From an uncultured Acetatifactor sp. (GTDB lineage Bacteria; Bacillota; Clostridia; Lachnospirales; Lachnospiraceae), in the NCBI GenBank assembly GCA_910577235.1, contig CAJTMX010000004.1:83337-147336 (forward strand): DNA of 64,000 nt. The letters are read 5' to 3'. Shown in pieces: positions 41,804 through 49,334 of the stretch. The notes beneath the pieces are model-generated. The model ran no database searches. It saw nothing but the letters and a program-made list of their open reading frames with translations, and was not told where the DNA came from. The translations under genes were made by a program, and so were the position numbers. Numbering within the stretch: position 1 is the first letter of the stretch; each line of letters opens with the position of its first letter.

Positions 41804-43474
41804 TTAATCCCGGCATTCATCCGTAGGCCTGGCCCCTGCATTTCCCGTGTTTTCTGGCGCTGTGCGGTACAGAAACGCTGCCAGCGGATATTCTGTGTCT
41901 GGCAGTCTCAACGCGCCGCTGTCCAGGGCGCATTTACCCAGCAGCCCCACTGTGTCGAAGAACAAAAGCTTGCCGATTACATTGGGAACCAGTTCCGCCA
42001 CACTTTCCGGAGCGTGAGATAATAACAGCGTCTGCGCTGCGGAGACCATTTTTTCATACAGATCGGCCATGGCACGGATCTGCGGTTCCAGCAGATTCTC
42101 TGTTTGGGACAACTGTGTCCCATGAAAGACTACATATTCCCCGGAATCTGCGCAAACAGCGTCTTCAACTGCCTGTATGTCGTGCTGTAAGTATCGGTTT
42201 TTAGGGGGAAGTATGCCAAAGTCTGCGAAAGCGGCGGCGTAATCCTCGTTTATATGGGAATATCCTGCAAAGCCAAAGGTGGTATAGGGACTTTCATCCT
42301 CCGTATAATTGATTCCCACGTTTATGCCGGTGGCATGTGCGTAGATCGTCTGATAAGAATAGCGATCATTGTTCAGTCGGTTGAAGAGAGTATTTCCCCG
42401 GTGCATTACGAGCCAGAGCAGGGGCCAGAGCAATCGGTCATCCTCCAGATCCGCACCGCCAAAGCCGATGGCTCTGAGAGAAGGGAGCTGCCCGCGCAGG
42501 GAAGACAGGATATCTGTTAAATGCGGGGTACAGAGTGATGTGAGTTTTTCATATAATTCTCCCATGTATTCTTCCGTAAAGATGACCATATTGGTCTGAT
42601 AGCGATTCCGGCCGGAAATAACAGGTTCCTGGTCAGCCGTACCATTGCCGGACAAGACAGATGTTCTGACTGCCTTGATGCTGGTGTCAGAGGGAGAAGT
42701 GTTCCCTGAGCCGGCTGCGGGCGGCAGTATGTTCAGCAGGCCGTATTTGACCAGCAGAGATACTTCATCCTCCAGATAGGGGGTGGGCACTCCTGTTTCC
42801 AGCGCCAGCTCGCGGATCGTCACGGGAGCATAATAGGCGCTGAGCAGGATATTACCGGGCAGCAACCTGTCAAACAGGTACCGGTATTCCGGGTTGTAGC
42901 TGCCGGAAAACAGGGTTTTAAAAGTAAACTTTGCGGGCTGATAGCTTTTGGTTCCGTATTCTCGTTCCATTCCGATTCCTTCTTTCAGTAGTTTCCTGGT
43001 CTTAAACAGGTAATATTTGGTCATACTAAGTGAGATTCCCAGTTTCTGGGCAGTTTCCCTGCAGGAAAGTCCCTGGAAATAGTAGCACAGAGTGCATTCC
43101 CTGTATTCCCGGGACAGGAGGGACAGTTCTCGCCGCAGTCTTGCAAGCAGCTCCTGCCGTTCTTCTTTCAGCGTCAGTTCCTGCGTGAAATCCTCCGAAT
43201 CCGCAATTTGTTCCAGATCATCCTGAGACAGGGTACATAAAGTCTGTCTGCTTTTTTTGCGCAAATATTTTTTGTATGTGTTCCCGGCTACAGACCAGAC
43301 AAACCCATACAGGGCGCTTTCGTCCCTCAGCCGGGAGGCGCAGGAGAGAAGGGCCAGCAGAATATCTCCGGCCAGATCCTCCGCATCCTCCCTGTCGGAG
43401 ACCCGGGAGAGGGCATAGGCATAGATGGTTTTCATATTTTCCTGCGCAAAAGCGGCGATCAGGTTCTGTTCCAT
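41804..43474 (-). CDS. ECF-like sigma factor with large C-terminal extension
   Basis: A 556-residue protein. The first roughly 165 residues are a group 4 (ECF) sigma factor. Region 2 includes YALSRVSDREDAEDLAGDIL, and region 4 includes LLSREYRECTLCYYFQGLSCRETAQKLGISLSMTKYYLFKTRKLL. After a linker, residues about 205-245 look like a winged helix (VTIRELALETGVPTPYLEDEVSLLVKYGLL). The remaining ~310 residues are an unrecognised, possibly ligand- or protein-sensing, domain. Ordinary ECF factors are about 160-200 residues. GGAGGAG precedes the start. No anti-sigma gene is adjacent. Confidence 0.85.
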   Translation of the reverse strand: MEQNLIAAFAQENMKTIYAYALSRVSDREDAEDLAGDILLALLSCASRLRDESALYGFVWSVAGNTYKKYLRKKSRQTLCTLSQDDLEQIADSEDFTQELTLKEERQELLARLRRELSLLSREYRECTLCYYFQGLSCRETAQKLGISLSMTKYYLFKTRKLLKEGIGMEREYGTKSYQPAKFTFKTLFSGSYNPEYRYLFDRLLPGNILLSAYYAPVTIRELALETGVPTPYLEDEVSLLVKYGLLNILPPAAGSGNTSPSDTSIKAVRTSVLSGNGTADQEPVISGRNRYQTNMVIFTEEYMGELYEKLTSLCTPHLTDILSSLRGQLPSLRAIGFGGADLEDDRLLWPLLWLVMHRGNTLFNRLNNDRYSYQTIYAHATGINVGINYTEDESPYTTFGFAGYSHINEDYAAAFADFGILPPKNRYLQHDIQAVEDAVCADSGEYVVFHGTQLSQTENLLEPQIRAMADLYEKMVSAAQTLLLSHAPESVAELVPNVIGKLLFFDTVGLLGKCALDSGALRLPDTEYPLAAFLYRTAPENTGNAGARPTDECRD

Positions 43475-43617
43475 GACAGTTTTCTCCTCCTGTATGACCG
43501 TTGACAGTTTCGGTTAAGAGAGCGGTATAAAACGCACAGGCCCGTGTTTTGCTCATCTTGTATATATAGTACCCGAGGTCCGACAACGGTTAAAGCACTT
43601 TTTTATAAAATTTTATA

Positions 43618-43902
43618 TCAGTGTTCCTTAGCCTTGCTCATGATCTTGTCGATCTGGCGCAGTTCTTCCGGTGTACTGGCTTTGCGGATGGCCGCTACGG
43701 CGATCTGCAGTTCCTTGGGGGTGAAAGTCAGCCCCTTTTGTTTGGCTTGGGCCATCATGGGCATCAAAAAGGCCATCATTTCCTTCTGGGACTTGCCTTG
43801 TCCCTGCTGGTAGAGCTGGGATAGAAAGGCAAGCTTTTCCCGGGGGATATTTTGGACGGAGGGGTCCTCCATCCAGCTGGGAATGTCAGCGGCAGGTTCC
43901 AT
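43618..43902 (-). CDS. Small conserved-looking protein, 94 residues
   Basis: A soluble Met/Gln/Lys-rich helical protein beginning MEPAADIPSWMEDPS and ending EELRQIDKIMSKAKEH. The central segment (YQQGQGKSQKEMMAFLMPMMAQAKQKG) is low-complexity. It starts one base after the stop of the 43904-44560 gene, with AAGGAGG before the ATG, so the two are translationally linked. The function is unknown. The pair recalls uncharacterised Lachnospiraceae gene pairs near spore or coat genes, but that is inference. Confidence 0.68.
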   Translation of the reverse strand: MEPAADIPSWMEDPSVQNIPREKLAFLSQLYQQGQGKSQKEMMAFLMPMMAQAKQKGLTFTPKELQIAVAAIRKASTPEELRQIDKIMSKAKEH

Positions 43903-43903
43903 A

Positions 43904-44560
43904 TTATTCCTCCTTGTCTTGGTTTTCTTCTTTTTTGTCAGTGCCGTTAGTATTGCCAGCATCGTTAGTATTGTCAGTGCCGTTAGTGGTGTCAGTGTTA
44001 TTAGTATTGTCAGTCTCGGGAGCCGGTTCTCCAAAGGGAGCGCCGCCAGGCTGCATCAGGCTCATCATGGACATCAGCTGGGAGAGGTCCGGCATGTTTT
44101 CGCCGAACAGGCCGCTCATGCCCGCAGCCATCATGCCGGGACCGAAACCGTCGGATGCTCCGTTGGCACCGTCGCCGTCAGCCCCTTGGGAACCGGGAAA
44201 GGACATACCTTCAGGAAACATCTCCTGAAACATTTTCACTGTCTCCATCATCTCCTGATAATGGCTCATGGCCTGCAGCATGGAGGCGAGCTGATTCAAC
44301 TGGCTCCGCTCTCCAGGGCTGGAATAGGGAATGATCTCCTGACAGAGTTTTGCCGGGTCAAGGGAATCTTCCCGGGGCGAGGGGGAGACGGACAGGCCCG
44401 GGGAGCGTCGGAAAAGCTCCATGGTATATTGTAGTTCCAGAAACTTGATATAGACCGCAAGCTGGCGCTGCATAGGGATGTCCACATAAGAAATTAAAAT
44501 TTTTAATTTCTGGATCTGATTGTTGGTAAATAAAGCGTCAAAAGCGGTTACTTTATCCAT
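43904..44560 (-). CDS. Unknown protein with Met/Gly-rich middle and Asn/Thr-rich tail
   Basis: A 218-residue protein. Residues 1-105 are helical and soluble (TNNQIQKLKILISYVDIPMQRQ). Residues about 110-175 are Met/Gly/Pro-rich with several Met pairs. The last ~45 residues are a degenerate repeat built from Asn, Thr, Asp and Gly (NTNNTD, TNGTDNTND, NTNGTD) ending in a charged tail. The start at 44560 follows AAGAGGAAA. I do not recognise the family. It precedes the 94-residue gene and follows the Cys-rich gene on the same strand. Confidence 0.66.
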   Translation of the reverse strand: MDKVTAFDALFTNNQIQKLKILISYVDIPMQRQLAVYIKFLELQYTMELFRRSPGLSVSPSPREDSLDPAKLCQEIIPYSSPGERSQLNQLASMLQAMSHYQEMMETVKMFQEMFPEGMSFPGSQGADGDGANGASDGFGPGMMAAGMSGLFGENMPDLSQLMSMMSLMQPGGAPFGEPAPETDNTNNTDTTNGTDNTNDAGNTNGTDKKEENQDKEE

Positions 44561-44645
44561 AGTTTCCTCTTTTCTCAGTTCCCTGAAAAACTGTTTCACG
44601 GAAAGCAGGCCCCCCGAAAGGGACCCGCCTTCTCAAGTCTTGGTC

Positions 44646-44960
44646 TTAGCAGCGATTGCAGCAGCCATTATTGCAGCCGCAGCTATTGTTGCAGCCACAG
44701 CCATTGTTGCCGCCGCAGAAGCAGGACAGCAGCAGAATCCAGATCAGCCATTCGCAGCCGTTATTATTGTTGCATTCGCAGCCACAGCCGCAGCCATTGT
44801 TGCCAAAGCCGAAGCCATTGCCGTTTCCACAGAATAATAAGAGCAGGATGATCCAGCAGCAGCTGCCGCCGCCGAACAGGCTGTTGCCACAGCCACAGCC
44901 GCAACCATTATTGCAGCTGTTTGTGGAGCAGCCGCAGTTAGTAGCAGTTAAGTCACTCAT
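44646..44960 (-). CDS. Cys/Gly/Asn-rich protein (chorion-class high-cysteine type)
   Basis: A 104-residue protein with over twenty Cys in GC, CGCGCG and NNGCGC runs, split by two hydrophobic stretches (WIILLLLF and WLIWILLL). It fits the clostridial group annotated as chorion class high-cysteine HCB protein 13, a name I recall and not evidence of function. Metal binding, surface or spore-coat cross-linking are possibilities. GGAGG precedes the start, and a TTGACA promoter lies upstream on the minus strand. The DNA is highly repetitive in GCAGCC/GCCATT-like triplets, making it prone to rearrangement. Confidence 0.8.
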   Translation of the reverse strand: MSDLTATNCGCSTNSCNNGCGCGCGNSLFGGGSCCWIILLLLFCGNGNGFGFGNNGCGCGCECNNNNGCEWLIWILLLSCFCGGNNGCGCNNSCGCNNGCCNRC

Positions 44961-44984
44961 GATAGTGCCTCCAATTTTTTTTAT

Positions 44985-45013
44985 AGTGTATTGTATGCGC
45001 ATGAGCATGTCAA
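44985..45013 (-). promoter_or_regulatory. Promoter of the Cys-rich protein gene
   Basis: On the minus strand TTGACA (45013-45008) and TACACT (44990-44985) with a 17-base spacer. Confidence 0.7.
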
Positions 45014-45059
45014 AGTTTCATAGGTCGAATATTTATTTCCGTGTGAGTTGTACAAAGTA

Positions 45060-45089
45060 TTGATAATCGAACATATATTCTGGTATAAT
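45060..45089 (+). promoter_or_regulatory. SOS promoter with LexA-like box before the Y-family polymerase
   Basis: TTGATA (45060-45065) and TATAAT (45084-45089) are 18 bases apart. Between them CGAACATATATTCT (45068-45081) matches the Bacillus-type LexA box CGAACNNNNGTTYG at all but two specified positions. Bound LexA would cover the spacer. Confidence 0.72.
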
Positions 45090-45168
45090 ATATTCACACG
45101 CAGATGCCGTGGCCCAAAGAGGGTAAGAATCGGCAGTTGCTAAAGGAAGTTTCGCAGGAGAAGGATCT

Positions 45169-46707
45169 ATGTGTGAAGACGGTGAAAAACAGAGAATATA
45201 TATCGCGATCGACCTAAAATCATTTTACGCCTCCGTAGAATGTGTGGAACGGCAGCTTGACCCCCTCTGTGTAAACCTGGTGGTCGCTGATGCGGAGAGA
45301 ACGGAAAAGACCATATGCCTGGCGGTTTCCCCGTCTCTGAAGGCATATGGCATCCCAGGCAGGGCAAGGCTGTTTGAGGTGGTGCAGCGGGTGAAGGAAG
45401 TAAACCGGGAGAGAAGGAGAAACGCGCCGGGAGGACGGTTTGAGGGGTCTTCCTGCCATGCAGGGGAACTCAAGGAGCATCCTGAACTGGAGCTGGCCTA
45501 TATCATAGCTCCGCCCCGAATGGCTTTTTATATGGAGTACAGTACCGTGATCTACAATATTTATCTTAAATATGTGGCTCCGGAGGATATGCATGTCTAT
45601 TCCATCGACGAGGTATTTATGGATGTAACGCAGTATCTGAACACTTACCGTATGACGGCAAGGGAACTGGCCTCGGCGATCGTGGGGGATGTGCTGGCGG
45701 CCACGGGGATCACGGCCACCGCCGGGATAGGCACAAACCTGTATCTGTGCAAGGTGGCAATGGATATCGTGGCAAAGCATACGGCGCCGGATGAAAACGG
45801 GGCGCGGATCGGAGAACTGAATGAAATGAGTTACAGACGGCGGTTGTGGGATCACAGGCCCCTCACGGATTTCTGGCGGGTGGGCGGCGGCTATAAGAGA
45901 CGCCTGGAAGAGGTGGGGTTATATACCATGGGGGATATTGCCCGCTGCTCTCTGGGAGAGGACAGAGACTTTTACAACGAGGAGCTTCTGTACAGACTGT
46001 TTGGCGTCAATGCGGAGCTTTTGATAGACCACGCGTGGGGGTGGGAGCCTGTGACCATGGAGATGGTAAAAAGTTACAAGCCGGAAACCAACAGCCTGAG
46101 TTCCGGACAGGTTTTGCAGCGCCCCTATGATTTTGAGGAAGGAAAATTGATCGTGAGGGAAATGACGGATCTGTTGGTGCTGGATATGGTGGACAAGAAA
46201 CTGGTGACGGATCAGATGGCGCTTACCATAGGATATGATATCGAGAATCTGGCGGACCCGGAGACCGGAAGAAAATATAAAGGAGAAGTCGCCATGGACC
46301 GCTACGGGAGAAGAGTTCCCAAACACGCCCACGGAACGGCAAATTTGGGCGTTAGGACTTCCTCTACCCGCAAGATCGTGGATGCCGTCATGGAACTTTA
46401 TGACAGGATCGTTGATCCCGCTCTGTCCGTGCGCAGAGTGACGGTGGCGGCCAACCGCCTGACGGACGAGTCGCAGGCCGGAGCCACACAGCAGTTTGAG
46501 CAGTTGGATCTGTTTACGGACTACGGGGCGTTGGAAAGGGAGAAAGAGGCGGAGAATGCCCGACTTGCCAAAGAGAGGAAACTGCAGGAAGCTATGATCG
46601 CAGTGAAAAAGAAGTATGGAAAAAACGCTATATTGATGGGAACTAATCTGCAGGAGGGGGCAACGACCGTGGAACGCAACCGCCAGATCGGAGGGCATAA
46701 GGCATGA
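45169..46707 (+). CDS. Y-family DNA polymerase (UvrX/YqjW type)
   Basis: A 512-residue translesion polymerase. Catalytic carboxylates are Asp15 in AIDLKSFYASVE and the Asp-Glu of VYSIDEVFMD. The helix-hairpin-helix region includes FWRVGGGYKRRLEEVGLYTMGDIA, and the little-finger domain follows. QLDLF at 445-449 is a clean beta-clamp-binding motif. An insertion around GGRFEGSSCHAGEL in the palm matches the YqjW/UvrX branch, not DinB. AGGAG precedes the start. It overlaps the YolD-like gene by ATGA and sits behind a LexA-like box, consistent with damage induction. Confidence 0.93.
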   Translation: MCEDGEKQRIYIAIDLKSFYASVECVERQLDPLCVNLVVADAERTEKTICLAVSPSLKAYGIPGRARLFEVVQRVKEVNRERRRNAPGGRFEGSSCHAGELKEHPELELAYIIAPPRMAFYMEYSTVIYNIYLKYVAPEDMHVYSIDEVFMDVTQYLNTYRMTARELASAIVGDVLAATGITATAGIGTNLYLCKVAMDIVAKHTAPDENGARIGELNEMSYRRRLWDHRPLTDFWRVGGGYKRRLEEVGLYTMGDIARCSLGEDRDFYNEELLYRLFGVNAELLIDHAWGWEPVTMEMVKSYKPETNSLSSGQVLQRPYDFEEGKLIVREMTDLLVLDMVDKKLVTDQMALTIGYDIENLADPETGRKYKGEVAMDRYGRRVPKHAHGTANLGVRTSSTRKIVDAVMELYDRIVDPALSVRRVTVAANRLTDESQAGATQQFEQLDLFTDYGALEREKEAENARLAKERKLQEAMIAVKKKYGKNAILMGTNLQEGATTVERNRQIGGHKA

Positions 46708-47153
46708 AGAGGGAAGAACCTGGCAGTTATGAAGATATCATTCATCTGTCCCACCATGTATCCGCAAGACATACGCAGATGCCTCTTGCGGACAGGGCGG
46801 CGCAGTTTTCACCTTTCGCGGCTCTCACCGGATACGATCAGGCGATCAGAGAAACGGCAAGGCTGACGGACTCTTTTGCGGAGCTGGACGAGCAGCAGAG
46901 GGAGAAACTGGACAAGCAACTGCAAATACTTAAGGCGCAGACGGGGAATTTCCTCCATGGAGAACCTGAGATTGGAGTCACCTATTTTAAACCGGATGCG
47001 GCGAAAGAGGGTGGGGCTTATGTGACGGTGACCGGAAAGGTAAACAGGGTGGACGAATACAGGCGGCAGATACTGTTTACGGACGGGACAGCCCTCCCCA
47101 TGGAAACTCTTTTTTCAATGGAGGGAGAGCTGTTCAAAGATATGGACAGTTAA
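46704..47153 (+). CDS. YolD-like protein
   Basis: A 149-residue YolD-like protein. In Bacillus these are encoded with UvrX-type polymerases and are thought to take the place of UmuD. Family marks are RAAQFSPFAALTGYDQAI (residues 31-48) and the C-terminal V-x-G-K-V-N-R-V-D block with FTDGTALPMETLF. It overlaps the polymerase stop, so translation is coupled. Its 3' end overlaps the convergent 47150-47422 gene by four bases. Confidence 0.86.
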   Translation: MKREEPGSYEDIIHLSHHVSARHTQMPLADRAAQFSPFAALTGYDQAIRETARLTDSFAELDEQQREKLDKQLQILKAQTGNFLHGEPEIGVTYFKPDAAKEGGAYVTVTGKVNRVDEYRRQILFTDGTALPMETLFSMEGELFKDMDS

Positions 47154-47422
47154 AATTTTAGGCCGGACAGCCGCCATTCGTGAGAAAAGTAATTATATCT
47201 GAGGCGAAAAGTTTTTCCAAAGCCGTATATCCTGGCGGAGCAGGAAAAAGCCGCGCCTATGCGATTTTTGTCCTGATCGTCCCACAGCACTTTATCTATT
47301 GTGACCGTGATAATCTCTCCGTTTTTGTCGCGAAACCGGAATCTCATCGGGGTAATCTTTCCGTCCGTGTCTGTACAGGATATCATTTGTACCGGAATGT
47401 CAACACACAGTATGCTTTCCAT
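47150..47422 (-). CDS. Small convergent protein of the SOS module
   Basis: A 90-residue beta-rich soluble protein starting MESILCVDIPVQMISCTDTDG, with blocks MRFRFRDKNGEIITVTIDKVL and FRLRYNYFSHEWRLSGL. It resembles small uncharacterised proteins often found beside clostridial UvrX-type polymerases (from memory). AAGGAGG lies at the proper distance from the start at 47422. A LexA-like box about 120 bases upstream suggests it belongs to the same regulon. The function is unknown. Confidence 0.7.
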   Translation of the reverse strand: MESILCVDIPVQMISCTDTDGKITPMRFRFRDKNGEIITVTIDKVLWDDQDKNRIGAAFSCSARIYGFGKTFRLRYNYFSHEWRLSGLKF

Positions 47423-47541
47423 GAAACTCCTCCTTACGCAATGATGAGGGCGAGAGAGAATTGGCAATGTAGGTACTGGCAAAAGGCAATTCTGCAATCG
47501 CATATAATCAAAATAAGAGGGCTAAAACTATTTTATCACAT

Positions 47542-47555
47542 CGAACATATGTTTA
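47542..47555. promoter_or_regulatory. Second LexA-like box
   Basis: CGAACATATGTTTA fits the Bacillus-type LexA consensus CGAACNNNNGTTYG at all but the last base. It is placed to control the minus-strand small gene, with GATAAAAT on that strand just beyond as a candidate -10. Confidence 0.7.
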
Positions 47556-47629
47556 CGCCGGAAAATTTTGGAATATAGAAACACTGCAACCCATAACCCG
47601 ATGTTATGAAAAATATAAACAATATGTAT

Positions 47630-47658
47630 TTGAAGAATAGCAAAGTGTGTGCTATACT
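47630..47658 (+). promoter_or_regulatory. leuB promoter
   Basis: TTGAAG at 47630-47635 and TATACT at 47653-47658 with a 17-base spacer. The roughly 130-base leader to leuB shows no T-box. Confidence 0.65.
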
Positions 47659-47793
47659 GGATAAAATAATCCCATTTCATACCCATAAGCACTGTGGACT
47701 CTGATAAAAGCTGTAGTGTGGGCCATAGAGAATGGAAAGTGTCAGACGCAGGCGGGCGGAAAGAACGGTCCCAAACGCGCAAAGGAGGAGAAC

Positions 47794-48897
47794 ATGGAAC
47801 TGAAGATCACCTGTATTCCCGGCGACGGAATCGGGCCGGAGATCGTGGCGGAGGCCAAGAAGGTATTGGAAAAGGTGGCTGAAAAGTACGGCCATGTGAT
47901 GAAGTTTACGGATATCCTGATGGGAGGAGCGTCCATCGACGTACACGGCGTACCCTTGACGGAGGAGGCCGTGGCTACGGCCAAAGCGGCGGACGCGGTG
48001 CTGATGGGGTCCATCGGGGGCAATACCACCACTTCCCCCTGGTATAAGCTGCCTCCTGATCTGCGCCCGGAGGCGGGACTTTTAAAGATCCGCAAGGAGC
48101 TGAACCTGTTTGCCAACCTGCGCCCGGCGGTACTGTATGATGAGCTGGCGGCGGCCTGCCCTCTTAAGGAGGAGATCAGTGCGGCGGGTTTTGATATGAT
48201 GATCATGCGGGAACTTACCGGGGGCCTGTATTTTGGCGAGCGCAGAACAGTGGAGGAAAACGGCGTGCGCAAGGCCATTGACACTTTGACTTATGATGAG
48301 AACGAGATCCGGCGGATCGCCATCAAGGGTTTTGACATCGCAATGAAACGCCGCGGGAAAGTGACCAGCGTGGACAAGGCCAATGTGCTGGATTCTTCCA
48401 GGCTGTGGAGAGCGGTAGTGGAAGAAGTGGCCAGAGATTACCCGGAGGTGACGCTGGAGCATATGCTGGTGGACAACTGTGCCATGCAGCTGGTAAAGGA
48501 CCCCGCCCAGTTTGATGTGATACTGACAGAGAACATGTTCGGGGACATCCTGTCCGACGAGGCCAGTATGGTGACCGGCTCCATAGGAATGTTAGCCAGC
48601 GCCAGCTTAAACGATACGAAGTTCGGCCTGTACGAGCCCAGCGGCGGCTCCGCCCCGGACATCGCGGGCAAAGGCATAGCCAATCCCATAGCCACTATAC
48701 TCAGCGCCGCCATGATGCTGCGGTACTCCTTTGATCTGGATAAGGAGGCCGACGCGGTGGAGGCGGCGGTGAAACAGGTGCTGGCAGAAGGATATAGAAC
48801 CATCGATATCATGCCTCAGAAAGGGGAAAACCCGGTGGGGAATATCACGCAGGTGGGCACGGCGCAGATGGGCGACCTGATCGCGGAGCGTGTATAA
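47794..48897 (+). CDS. leuB: 3-isopropylmalate dehydrogenase
   Basis: A 367-residue NAD-dependent enzyme oxidising and decarboxylating 3-isopropylmalate in leucine synthesis. Blocks seen are IPGDGIGPEI, the substrate-binding RxxxxxxxxR region LRPEAGLLKIRKELNLFANLRP, RELTGGLYFG, the Lys/Asp active-site segment VTSVDKANVLDSS, and NMFGDILSDEASM with the NAD loop YEPSGGSAPDIAGKG. The Leu substitution pattern fits LeuB over isocitrate dehydrogenase. AAAGGAGG precedes the ATG. leuA, leuC and leuD are not adjacent. Confidence 0.95.
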   Translation: MELKITCIPGDGIGPEIVAEAKKVLEKVAEKYGHVMKFTDILMGGASIDVHGVPLTEEAVATAKAADAVLMGSIGGNTTTSPWYKLPPDLRPEAGLLKIRKELNLFANLRPAVLYDELAAACPLKEEISAAGFDMMIMRELTGGLYFGERRTVEENGVRKAIDTLTYDENEIRRIAIKGFDIAMKRRGKVTSVDKANVLDSSRLWRAVVEEVARDYPEVTLEHMLVDNCAMQLVKDPAQFDVILTENMFGDILSDEASMVTGSIGMLASASLNDTKFGLYEPSGGSAPDIAGKGIANPIATILSAAMMLRYSFDLDKEADAVEAAVKQVLAEGYRTIDIMPQKGENPVGNITQVGTAQMGDLIAERV

Positions 48898-48912
48898 GAG
48901 GATGAATATACA

Positions 48913-49281
48913 ATGAAAAAAATCAATTATATTAAGCAACCTACAGAGTATTTATGTGGACAGGCTTGTGTTGCCATGCTTGCAGGTGTAACGGTAGAAG
49001 AAGTAGTCTCTGTCATGAAAAATGATAAGGGTACAGGAAAAAAAGATATTGAGAAGGCTCTGAACTATTACGGAATACATCAGGCGAAGACGATGACTAA
49101 AGCAGATAACACCTCTGTTTTACCTAAAGTATGTATTCTTAAAGTTCTCCTGCCCGGATATGGTCATTGGATTTTATACTGCGACGGGAAATATTATGAC
49201 CCAGAGTTTGGAGTCATGGAAGAATTGTATCGAAAAGCAAGAATTCAATCCTATTTGGAAATCTTTGTTGACGAGGAATAA
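48913..49281 (+). CDS. Stand-alone C39-like (papain-fold) peptidase domain
   Basis: A 122-residue protein consisting only of a C39-like papain fold. The residues are Gln9 (oxyanion), Cys15 in QPTEYLCGQACVAML, His85 in GYGHWILYCDG and Asp96 in YYDPE. Such domains normally cap bacteriocin exporters or occur in larger secreted proteins; here there is no signal peptide or transporter. The DNA is visibly AT-richer than leuB and ilvD on either side, suggesting a later insertion into the cluster. The ribosome-binding site is weak (AGAGGATG). It may process a small peptide or act as a deamidase or toxin-like domain; the target is unknown. Confidence 0.8.
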   Translation: MKKINYIKQPTEYLCGQACVAMLAGVTVEEVVSVMKNDKGTGKKDIEKALNYYGIHQAKTMTKADNTSVLPKVCILKVLLPGYGHWILYCDGKYYDPEFGVMEELYRKARIQSYLEIFVDEE

Positions 49282-49334
49282 AAGTATTGCAGGAATATTT
49301 TTTCTGAAAGGATTGCTAAGAGGAGGAACAGAGT

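Noticed and set aside
44646..44960. Repetitive GCAGCC/GCCATT tract as a CRISPR or minisatellite
   Set aside because: The triplet pattern is explained by the Cys/Gly/Asn codons of the minus-strand Cys-rich gene. There are no spacers of regular length.
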